Below, in pieces: positions 1-7,313 of a stretch of 21,802 nt of DNA. How positions within the stretch are numbered: the first letter of the stretch is position 1; each line of letters opens with the position of its first letter. This stretch comes from CALRBF01 sp041164045. Its GTDB lineage: Bacteria > Patescibacteriota > Minisyncoccia > SW-4-49-11. The stretch is from NCBI GenBank assembly GCA_041164045.1, contig JBEAQD010000058.1, positions 1-21,802 of the forward strand. The letters run 5' to 3'. The notes beneath the pieces are model-generated. The model had not been told where the DNA came from. It saw nothing but the letters and a program-made list of their open reading frames with translations, and searched no databases. Position numbers and translations under genes: made by a program.

Positions 1-1248
1 CTATCTCAGCTTAATAAATCATCATTGACTAATAAAATTAATTTATCATTGAGTACAGAAAGTTATCTCAAAAAGCTAAGTGAGTTAATGAGACAGAATG
101 CAGAACTAACTAATTCACGACAAGAGTTGGCTGAATTAGTAGAACAATTAGAAGAGCAGCAAAAATTATTAGAATTAGAAAAAGCCAAAACAAATGCTAT
201 TATTGACTCGATTCCAAATGGACTATTAGTGACTAGTAAAGACGGAAATATATTCTTAGTAAATAAAGAGTTAGAAAATCTTTTAAGTCTAAAATTAGAT
301 GATGTATTAGGTAAATTTATATATAATATTTTACCTGAAATCCATCTTAATCAAGAAAAAGTTAAAAGAGATAATGAAGACTCATTTAATATTAACTCAA
401 CACATAGGTATACAAGTTTCTTTAATTATCAGTCCAGTGATAGAAAAAAGAATCTAATTCTGGAAAATACATCCAATCCCATTATTTTAAATAATGATAT
501 TTTGGGATCTGTATTCATATTAAGGGACACAACTCAGGAACGTGCGACTGAGAGAGCTCAAAAAGAGTTTGTTTCGCTTGCATCTCATCAGCTTAGAACC
601 CCTATTACTTCTATTAAATGGAACTCTGAGATTATTTTATCCAATGATGATATTGCTGAAGAGGTTAAACTGGCTGCTAGTGATATATATAAAGAAGGAA
701 CTAGAATGGAAAAGTTGGTTAATTCACTCTTAAACTTATCTAGAATAGATTTAGGAAAAATTAAATTTAATACTCAAGAGATATATTTAGATAAATATAT
801 ACAGGATCTTACCAAAACACTAAGTTCTGAAATAAATTCAAAAAATCTTGTACTAGAGACAGATATATTGTTTAAGAGTTCAATTAATAACGACCCTATA
901 TACTTAGATATAATTATTACTAATATATTATATAATGCTATTAAATATAGTAATTCAAATGGAATAATAACATTTAAAGCAGATAGAATCAAAGATACAG
1001 AAAAAATTCTTATTACAATTTCTGATACAGGCATTGGCATCCCTAAATCTCAGCAATCACAGATATTTAGTAGATTATTTAGAGCAGATAATGCTAAAAA
1101 TTGTCAGCCTGATGGTAATGGTTTAGGTTTATATATAGTAAAAAAATTAATTGAGTTGATGAAAGGTAGTGTTTGGTTTGAATCTCAAGAAAATCAGGGG
1201 ACTACCTTTTTTATAGAGTTGCCAATTGTCATCAACTCAGAAGTGTGA
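1..1248 (+). CDS. PAS-domain sensor histidine kinase (5' end missing)
   Basis: The reading frame is open from base 1, so the gene starts upstream of the window; 415 residues are visible. Residues 15-62 are Glu/Leu/Lys-rich and probably coiled coil. Residues about 65-183 look like a PAS sensor domain ending in VFILRDTTQE. The HisKA dimerisation helix carries the H-box SHQLRTP with the phosphoacceptor at about His196 (codon 586-588). The HATPase domain shows the N-box (NILYNAIKYS, Asn312), G1 (DTGIGIP) and G2 (GNGLGLYIV). No membrane helix is visible in this part, so it is either cytosolic or has its sensor/membrane region upstream. The catalytic core is complete. It should phosphorylate a receiver, most simply the response regulator starting 26 bp downstream. 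Its TGA stop lies inside the extended -10 of that gene. The signal sensed is unknown. Confidence 0.93.
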   Translation, partial: LSQLNKSSLTNKINLSLSTESYLKKLSELMRQNAELTNSRQELAELVEQLEEQQKLLELEKAKTNAIIDSIPNGLLVTSKDGNIFLVNKELENLLSLKLDDVLGKFIYNILPEIHLNQEKVKRDNEDSFNINSTHRYTSFFNYQSSDRKKNLILENTSNPIILNNDILGSVFILRDTTQERATERAQKEFVSLASHQLRTPITSIKWNSEIILSNDDIAEEVKLAASDIYKEGTRMEKLVNSLLNLSRIDLGKIKFNTQEIYLDKYIQDLTKTLSSEINSKNLVLETDILFKSSINNDPIYLDIIITNILYNAIKYSNSNGIITFKADRIKDTEKILITISDTGIGIPKSQQSQIFSRLFRADNAKNCQPDGNGLGLYIVKKLIELMKGSVWFESQENQGTTFFIELPIVINSEV

Positions 1249-1254
1249 TATAAT
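1226..1254 (+). promoter_or_regulatory. sigma-70-type promoter of the response regulator
   Basis: TTGTCA (1226-1231), a 17-bp spacer and TATAAT (1249-1254), with TG one base upstream of the -10 (extended -10, TGATATAAT at 1246-1254). It lies inside the 3' end of the kinase gene and would give a leader of only about 14 nt before the ATG at 1275. The regulator may therefore be transcribed separately from the kinase as well as with it. Confidence 0.6.
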
Positions 1255-1274
1255 AATTTTATATATAAAAATTT

Positions 1275-1640
1275 ATGTCATATAGAGTTTTAATTGTAGA
1301 AGATGAGCCAGCTATAGCCAGAGTCTTAGATTTAAAGCTAAAACAAATTGGGATAGATACAGAAGTAGCTAATGATGGTAGTTTAGCTTTGGATGTAATT
1401 AATCAAGATGATTTTGATTGTATATTATTAGATTTAATACTACCAGGAGCTGATGGATTTACAATATTGGAGGCTATTAGAAAAAAAAGCCAAACCACTA
1501 AAGTAATAATTATGACTAATTTAGGACAGCCTGAAGATAGAGCTCGTGTAGAAAAACTAGGTATCACTGGATATTATGTGAAATCAGAGGTTTCAATTAG
1601 TCAATTAGCAGAAGTAGTCAAGCAAGTACTAATGACATAA
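1275..1640 (+). CDS. Single-domain (CheY-like) response regulator
   Basis: A 121-residue protein consisting only of a receiver domain. The acidic pair is Glu9-Asp10 (VEDEP), the phosphoacceptor is Asp53 (LLDLILPGADGF), the switch residue is Thr81 (IIMTNLG) and the conserved lysine is Lys103 (YVKSE). There is no DNA-binding or enzymatic output domain, so it probably acts by protein-protein contact. It lies between a histidine kinase and pilB. Single-domain receivers near type IV pilus genes often tune pilus motors (PilG/PilH-like), so pilus control is a reasonable inference but not shown. The start is the first ATG after the promoter. There is no Shine-Dalgarno sequence, and T precedes the ATG. 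Confidence 0.93.
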   Translation: MSYRVLIVEDEPAIARVLDLKLKQIGIDTEVANDGSLALDVINQDDFDCILLDLILPGADGFTILEAIRKKSQTTKVIIMTNLGQPEDRARVEKLGITGYYVKSEVSISQLAEVVKQVLMT

Positions 1641-1660
1641 ATCAGATTATATGATATAAT
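1632..1660 (+). promoter_or_regulatory. Promoter of the pilB-pilC-pilin operon
   Basis: ATGACA (1632-1637), a 17-bp spacer and TATAAT (1655-1660), with an extended -10 TG (TGATATAAT at 1652-1660). The -35 overlaps the stop of the response regulator. The expected start of transcription near 1667 gives a leader of about 22 nt to the pilB ATG. Confidence 0.6.
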
Positions 1661-1688
1661 TAAATGTATTAAAATTAAAAAAACATAT

Positions 1689-3422
1689 ATGGACCCAAAG
1701 GAAATACTAGATCTATTAGTAAATACACAATATATAACCTTAGATGATTGTAAGTTAGCACTTTCTAGTACTAATAATGATCCAGCTATAGCTATAGATT
1801 ATTTGGTTCAGAATAATATTATTACATATGATATTATTGGGCAAGCTTTAGCAGAGAGTTGGGGGGTCTCATATTTTGATTTGAACACTTTCATCCCTTC
1901 TAAAGACGATGTTATTAAAATTCCTGAATCAGTAGCCAAGGAGTTAAGATTAGTTTATTTTAAGGATTTGCAAGATAAAATACAAATTTCATCAGATAAT
2001 CCAGTTGTACTCCAAGGTAATGCCAAACTAATTATAAAAAGAGAAGAAAAATCAGGCTTTATTGGTGGTAAAAAAGAAATAATAGAAGAAAAAGATTTGG
2101 AGCAAGAGCTAATAAAATTATTCCAAAAACCAATAGAGTTTGGTTACTCTCTGACACAAGATGTAGATAGGTCTTTATTAAGCTATAAAGCACCTCTATC
2201 ATCTAGATTTATCTCTATTATGGATAAATTCGATACGGTTGCTCCAGAAATAGTAGAGGAGATTATAGAAGAAGCATTGGAAGAAAGGGTCTCAGATATT
2301 CACTTTGAGCCACAATATAATAAAAGTGTCAGAATTAGATTTAGGGTAGATGGAATGTTGCAAGAAGTAGGAGCTATACCATTTGCTTATTATGAAAATA
2401 TACTAAATTTAATTAAAGTAAATTCTCAACTAAGAACGGATGAACATTTTATTCCACAGGATGGAGCTATTCGTTTCCAAAAAAATAATTCTGTTACAGA
2501 TGTTCGTGTATCTATCTTACCAACTGTATATGGAGAAAAAATTGCACTCAGAGTTCTTACTAATTCATTGTCTAATATTACTCTAGATACATTGGGACTA
2601 AATGAAAAAAATATCAAAATCTTGAGAAAGGCATCCCAAAAACCATTTGGTATGGTATTGGTAACAGGACCAACTGGATCAGGAAAATCAACTACCCTTT
2701 ATTCTATTCTAAAAACTGTCAATGATGAAGGTAGAAATATTACAACTATTGAGGATCCAGTCGAATATAAAATTGAAGGTGTAAATCATATTCAAGTTAA
2801 TAAAGAGACAGATTTGTCATTTGCTCGAGGATTAAGGTCAATTTTACGTCAGGACCCTAATATTATCTTAGTAGGAGAGATTCGAGATGATGAAACTGCT
2901 CAAATTGCTATAAATGCCGCTTTGACAGGGCATCTATTGTTCTCAACTGTTCACGCCAATGATGGAGAAAGTACTCTACCAAGACTTTTGAATATGGATA
3001 TTGACCCATTTTTGTTATCTACAACATTACAACTTATTGTTGCTCAGAGATTAGTTCGTAAAATTTGTCCAGCCTGTGTTTATACTTATTCAGTTAATAG
3101 AAATGAGTTGGAGGAAACAGTAGGAGAGTCTTTAGAAAGATTTTTCCCTGAAGAAAAATTAACATTATATCGAGGTAAAGGATGTGCTAATTGTGGGTTT
3201 ACAGGGTATAAAGGGAGAAGTGGAATTTATCAGCTTATAGAGATGTCAGAGGAGTTAAGAGAATTAGTTCTACACAAACCAACCTCAGATATTATAGCAA
3301 AAATTTCTCGTAAACAAGGTTCATTATCTCTATTTGAAGATGGAATAGAAAAAGTAAGAATAGGAGTTACTACACTTGATGAGGTAATGAGAGTTGCTCA
3401 AATACCAGAAGAATATAATTAA
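1689..3422 (+). CDS. pilB: Type IV pilus assembly ATPase PilB (GspE/PilB family)
   Basis: A 577-residue cytoplasmic hexameric ATPase that powers pilin polymerisation at the inner face of the membrane. The N-terminal part (about 1-150) resembles the MshEN/GSPII_E N-domain. It is followed by the N2 domain with SDIHFEP (202-208) and the RecA-like core. Motifs seen: Walker A GPTGSGKST (327-335), Asp box around IEDPVE (354-359), Walker B ILVGEIRDDE (393-402) and His box GHLLFSTVHAND (414-425). The tetracysteine zinc site is Cys460/Cys463 and Cys499/Cys502, typical of PilB/GspE and absent from the retraction ATPase PilT. The length is usual for PilB. pilC follows after 5 bp, so the genes are co-transcribed. 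Confidence 0.96.
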   Translation: MDPKEILDLLVNTQYITLDDCKLALSSTNNDPAIAIDYLVQNNIITYDIIGQALAESWGVSYFDLNTFIPSKDDVIKIPESVAKELRLVYFKDLQDKIQISSDNPVVLQGNAKLIIKREEKSGFIGGKKEIIEEKDLEQELIKLFQKPIEFGYSLTQDVDRSLLSYKAPLSSRFISIMDKFDTVAPEIVEEIIEEALEERVSDIHFEPQYNKSVRIRFRVDGMLQEVGAIPFAYYENILNLIKVNSQLRTDEHFIPQDGAIRFQKNNSVTDVRVSILPTVYGEKIALRVLTNSLSNITLDTLGLNEKNIKILRKASQKPFGMVLVTGPTGSGKSTTLYSILKTVNDEGRNITTIEDPVEYKIEGVNHIQVNKETDLSFARGLRSILRQDPNIILVGEIRDDETAQIAINAALTGHLLFSTVHANDGESTLPRLLNMDIDPFLLSTTLQLIVAQRLVRKICPACVYTYSVNRNELEETVGESLERFFPEEKLTLYRGKGCANCGFTGYKGRSGIYQLIEMSEELRELVLHKPTSDIIAKISRKQGSLSLFEDGIEKVRIGVTTLDEVMRVAQIPEEYN

Positions 3423-3427
3423 AATAT

Positions 3428-4711
3428 ATGTTTTTTAATAAAAAAAATACATCTAATAAAGAAGTAAATAATAATGTAAACACAGAAATAAATCAATTTT
3501 CTACTATTGACTACGCGCAATTAAATCAAGTTACCCCGGCTAATGATAATACCCAAGATAATCCTAATCAATCCGTTTTTACTGAAATTGAACAATTATA
3601 TTCGCAACAGCCCTTTAAGAATCAAGCATCAGTTAGAACTAAAGTAAAGCGAGGTAGTAGTAACGTTACTAAAGCTAAAAAAACTTTTTTGGATAATTTA
3701 GCTTTATTAGTAAGTTCTGGAATGGGGGTCAATACTTCCCTTCGTATATTACATAAAAATACACAAGATAAGGCTTTAAAGAAAATATTATATTCTATGC
3801 TTAGCAGTGTGGAAAGTGGTAGTAGCCTATCTCAAGCCATGCAAGACCATAACTTTTTACCAGACTTTTTAATATCTTTAATCAGAATTGGAGAGGAATC
3901 TGGGAATTTAGCAGATAAAATTAAAAGGACAGTTATATCTCTAGATAAAGACCAAAGAAGAAGAGCACAACTAAGGTCAGCATTGTTTTATCCAGTTTTT
4001 GTGCTTACCCTTGTTATTGGTTTGGGAATAGGAGTTTCAACTTTTATTCTACCAAGAATAGGCCAAGTGTTTTCTAATATGAATGTCAAATTACCAGCAA
4101 TGACAAGAATATTAATTCAAATAGGCGAGTTTATGTCCAAGTACTGGTATATTATTATCCCTTTAATATTGGGTACATTAGTTCTATCTATATTATTACT
4201 TTTTGTATTCCCAGCCACAAGAAAATCTGGACAATGGTTGTTGTTCCATTTGCCAGTATTCAATGATTTGATAGTCAAGACTGAAGTATCTAGATTTGCA
4301 TATAATTTAGCAATGTTATTAAATTCAGGTATTCCAATAACAAAAGCATTATTATCATTATCCAAAATACATGATTATTATATGTATAAAAATTACACAC
4401 AATTTTTAGCTAATTATATTCAGAGTGGTAAAAGCTTTCATAATATATTTGATGTTAATAAGAAAAAAACTAACTCTATTTTACCTTTTGCAGCTCAAGA
4501 AATTATTACAGCAGGAGAAGAATCTGGTAAATTACCTGAAGTTTTGGAACAATTAGGAGAGAGATATGAGGCAGAGTCAGAACAAATTGCCAAGAATATT
4601 GCAGTTCTATTAGAGCCTGCTCTATTAATAGTAGTCTGGATAGGAGTTGTATTCCTAGCTGTAGCCATATTACTTCCGATTTATAGTCTTGTTGGTAATT
4701 TTCAAATATAA
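3428..4711 (+). CDS. pilC: Type IV pilus inner-membrane platform protein PilC
   Basis: A 427-residue polytopic membrane protein with two T2SSF domains (about 85-208 and 288-417), the platform on which PilB acts. Each repeat has the family signature: IRIGEESGNL (152-161) in the first and ITAGEESGKLPEVLEQL (360-376) in the second. Membrane helices lie at about 186-208, 240-262 and 395-418. An unusually polar, Asn/Gln-rich cytosolic extension of about 70 residues precedes the first domain. The gene starts 5 bp after pilB stops and ends 2 bp before the next prepilin ATG, so this is a tight operon. T precedes the ATG and there is no Shine-Dalgarno sequence. Confidence 0.95.
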   Translation: MFFNKKNTSNKEVNNNVNTEINQFSTIDYAQLNQVTPANDNTQDNPNQSVFTEIEQLYSQQPFKNQASVRTKVKRGSSNVTKAKKTFLDNLALLVSSGMGVNTSLRILHKNTQDKALKKILYSMLSSVESGSSLSQAMQDHNFLPDFLISLIRIGEESGNLADKIKRTVISLDKDQRRRAQLRSALFYPVFVLTLVIGLGIGVSTFILPRIGQVFSNMNVKLPAMTRILIQIGEFMSKYWYIIIPLILGTLVLSILLLFVFPATRKSGQWLLFHLPVFNDLIVKTEVSRFAYNLAMLLNSGIPITKALLSLSKIHDYYMYKNYTQFLANYIQSGKSFHNIFDVNKKKTNSILPFAAQEIITAGEESGKLPEVLEQLGERYEAESEQIAKNIAVLLEPALLIVVWIGVVFLAVAILLPIYSLVGNFQI

Positions 4712-4713
4712 AT

Positions 4714-7068
4714 ATGAAAGCGAAATATAAAGGTTTTACACTAATAGAAATAACCCTGGTAATGGTTTTAATATCTATTTTAATTGCCATTACCACTACC
4801 TTAGTATCCAATGTAATAGCCCGTAATGATGTTGGGTCTGCCCATGAATCTCTCTATAATGCTCTCTTGAGAGCCCAACAATTGTCCAAAAATCAATATA
4901 AAGATTCTCAGTGGAGAGTATGTCTAGACAATACCAATAAGCAATATACCATCACTTCAGGAACTTGTAGTGATCCCACTAATGCTGAGATAATCAAAAT
5001 GTCCTCTAATATTACAATCAGCTCCACAACACAAACTATATTATTCAAATCAATTAGTGGAGAATTAGAAAATACATCTAGCTCTATTACAATAACCTTG
5101 ACTGGTGGTGGAGTAAGTAAATCTATTATCATTAATAAAAAAGGTATTTTATCTAAAAGCCCCACAGCTGAAGAAATTGCCGCTGCTATACCCCCACTAA
5201 CTGTAACCTCCTGTACATATGCAGATAAAAAAATAAGTATAGATTATACAGCAGGACAAGTTGGGTATAACTATGCTAGCCAAACAATTAACTCCACAGG
5301 AGTAACCGGACTAACAGCAACATTATTAGGAGATGGCCCTATTGCAACAGGAGGAGATACCGTAACAGATATAACAGTAGGCACTGATACATATAGGGTG
5401 CATACATTTACAACAGTTGGCACATCAAGTTTGAATGTAATACAAGGTGGGGAATTTGAGTATCTTGTGGTTGCCGGTGGTGGAGGCGGTGGTATGGATA
5501 TGGGTGGCGGAGGCGGAGGTGGAGGAGTTCTGACAGGTAATTTATCTTTAACACCACAATTATATAACTTAACTGTAGGAGTTGGAGGGACTGGGGCTCC
5601 TTCTGCCGGTACCAATGGTCAACCAAGTGGTCATCAATACACAATTCCTGCAACATCTGGAGGTAACTCTTCATTTGCATCTTTGACTGCAATAGGTGGC
5701 GGAAGAGGAGGAAGTTCATATAGAGGGTATACTCCTGGTATAGCAGGTGGGAACGGTGGTTCAGGAGGAGGTGCAGGTGGATACAATGATAATGCAGGTA
5801 CTTTTTTGGGAGGAACTGGAGTTACAGGGCAGGGCTTTTCGGGAGGAAATTCCATTAATGCATATTATTCAGGTGGTGGTGGTGGAGCCGGAGGAGCTGG
5901 TATTGGAAGTAATAATCAACCAAACGGAGGACCTGGAATTTTAAGTAATATCTTGGGTACCCCTTATTATTGGGCTGGCGGTGGCGGAGGTTCAGGTTAC
6001 TCTGGAATAGGTGGGAACGGTGGAATAGGTGGAGGAGGTGGTGGTGCTGTAGGAACTACTACTGGAGGAGTTGGTATAAATAATGGTTCTCCTGGAGGAG
6101 GAGGAAGTATAAATTCATGGGCAAATACTCCAGGTGGGAATGCTGGAGCTAATACTGGTGGAGGCGGTGGCGGAGGATCTCATTATAATGCAAATAACAA
6201 GGGAGGCAACGGAGGCTCTGGTATCGTAGTTGTGAGGTATAAGTTAGCAACAGGAGGTACCTTAGCTTCAACTGGAACACTACAATATGAAGTCACAGGA
6301 ACCCCTAGTGGAGCTGGTACAGCTAATTTTAATCTTAGCAATATTGGTAATATGGGAGTTGGTTGTAATAATAGTAATATAGCTGTTAAAATATTAGATA
6401 TAGTAAAAGATGGACTAGTTCTACATCTAGATGCAGGAAATCCGGCCAGCTATCCAGGGACAGGTACAACTTGGTTTGATTTGAGTGGAAATAATAATAA
6501 TGGAACTCTTGTCAATGGAGTAGGATATAGTAGTGCTAATGGAGGAAGTTTAGTTTTTGATGGAGTGAATGATTATGCTTCTATCTCACATTCCTCCTCG
6601 TTAAATTTTTCAACAGCGCTTACAATTTCTGTGTGGTATTACAGTGGAGATGTACGGGGGTGGTTATATTTAAAGGGAAGGACTGATGTTGATAATTATA
6701 ACCCATTAGCATATTCGAGTGGAAGATATGGATGGACTGGACCAAACGGAAGAAGTTTTTATGAACCTCCGTCAGGGTTTATTCAACCTAATAATTGGTA
6801 TAATTTAACATTTTCTCATATAAGTGGAAATAATCCAATTATCTATAGAAATGCAGTAGCATCTACTTCTCATACTTATAGTGAAGGTAATGGAACTCGT
6901 ACCTTAGGAACTAATTCTAATCCTGTTGGAGTGAATGCTGATATACCAAGAGGAACTATTGAAACTTTTAATGGAAGAATTGCATTACTTCAAGTCTACA
7001 ACAGAGCACTCACAGAATCAGAAATCCAACAGAACTTCAATGCCACCAGAGGTAGATTTGGGTTGTAG
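4714..7068 (+). CDS. Giant type IV prepilin-like adhesin with glycine-rich stalk and LamG-like domain
   Basis: 784 residues. The N-terminus is a class III (prepilin) signal: MKAKYKG, cleavage after Gly7, then FTLIE with Glu at mature position 5 and a hydrophobic helix to about residue 35. A short pilin-like globular region follows (about 36-165). Residues about 225-510 form a glycine-rich domain of the FEYLVVAGGGGGG type, with many runs of 4-8 glycines, ending at IVVVRYK. Residues about 565-784 are a concanavalin A/LamG-like jelly roll (GLVLHLDAGNP, WFDLSGNNNNGTL, LVFDGVNDYA, LQVYNRALTESEI). It is far longer than a normal pilin (about 130-180 residues), so it is probably a minor or tip subunit. 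It is the third gene of the pilBC operon. The ligand is unknown; binding to a carbohydrate or cell surface is inference. Confidence 0.88.
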   Translation: MKAKYKGFTLIEITLVMVLISILIAITTTLVSNVIARNDVGSAHESLYNALLRAQQLSKNQYKDSQWRVCLDNTNKQYTITSGTCSDPTNAEIIKMSSNITISSTTQTILFKSISGELENTSSSITITLTGGGVSKSIIINKKGILSKSPTAEEIAAAIPPLTVTSCTYADKKISIDYTAGQVGYNYASQTINSTGVTGLTATLLGDGPIATGGDTVTDITVGTDTYRVHTFTTVGTSSLNVIQGGEFEYLVVAGGGGGGMDMGGGGGGGGVLTGNLSLTPQLYNLTVGVGGTGAPSAGTNGQPSGHQYTIPATSGGNSSFASLTAIGGGRGGSSYRGYTPGIAGGNGGSGGGAGGYNDNAGTFLGGTGVTGQGFSGGNSINAYYSGGGGGAGGAGIGSNNQPNGGPGILSNILGTPYYWAGGGGGSGYSGIGGNGGIGGGGGGAVGTTTGGVGINNGSPGGGGSINSWANTPGGNAGANTGGGGGGGSHYNANNKGGNGGSGIVVVRYKLATGGTLASTGTLQYEVTGTPSGAGTANFNLSNIGNMGVGCNNSNIAVKILDIVKDGLVLHLDAGNPASYPGTGTTWFDLSGNNNNGTLVNGVGYSSANGGSLVFDGVNDYASISHSSSLNFSTALTISVWYYSGDVRGWLYLKGRTDVDNYNPLAYSSGRYGWTGPNGRSFYEPPSGFIQPNNWYNLTFSHISGNNPIIYRNAVASTSHTYSEGNGTRTLGTNSNPVGVNADIPRGTIETFNGRIALLQVYNRALTESEIQQNFNATRGRFGL

Positions 7069-7271
7069 GGTAGGGGGTACTTTGTACTCGTAGGGGCGTC
7101 ACGCCCAAGGCGGATGTACTCAACCTTACAGTCGCCTGTGTTTGTATTATATTTTTTGAGCTTCTGTCCTCCTTCGGAGGAGCTTTCAGTCCCTACTATA
7201 CCTTGGTTTAGGAGGTGGGTGGCACCGGTGACGGAGGAGGACAGAGATAAATTCCCCCCTTAGCTACGAAA
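7069..7271. other. GC-rich intergenic patch with several hairpins
   Basis: This gap between two convergent pilin genes is far richer in G+C than its surroundings and has no plausible gene. Hairpins seen: GGGCG-TCA-CGCCC (7094-7106) and TCCTCC-TTC-GGAGGA (7167-7181). A CACCGGTG palindrome lies in the repeat at 7211-7242. The composition contrast and stacked short inverted repeats suggest inserted small repetitive elements rather than regulatory DNA of the pilins. Confidence 0.5.
7211..7242 (-). repeat. Interspersed palindromic repeat, copy A
   Basis: The stretch contains GGTGGCACCGGTGACGG flanked by GGAGG on both sides. Its reverse complement resembles the sequence at about 20738-20775 (CCTCCGGTACTCCGTGCC, then ACCTCCTCC). 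The two copies are in opposite orientation. They share the pattern CCTCC-hairpin-TGCCACC-TCC seen in small non-coding mobile repeats (MITE-like) of many bacteria. The similarity was judged by eye. Confidence 0.45.
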
Positions 7272-7302
7272 GGATAATTATTTTTGTATTAAAAAATTAT
7301 CC
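7272..7302. terminator. Bidirectional terminator-like hairpin between convergent pilin genes
   Basis: GGATAATT (7272-7279) pairs with AATTATCC (7295-7302). The loop side carries a T-run (7280-7285) and the other arm an A-run (7290-7296), and A-rich sequence follows the right arm. It lies 11 bp past the stop codon of the minus-strand gene, so it would mainly serve that transcript. The 8-bp stem is AT-rich, so its strength is uncertain. Confidence 0.45.
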
Positions 7303-7313
7303 CCCAAAAAACT

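Noticed and set aside
25..30. TTG at 25 as the kinase start
   Set aside because: The frame is open to base 1 and nothing marks a start; the gene is cut by the window.
5271..5855. Minus-strand proline-rich frames opposite the glycine-rich pilin
   Set aside because: These are antisense shadows of GGN codon runs, which read as proline on the other strand.
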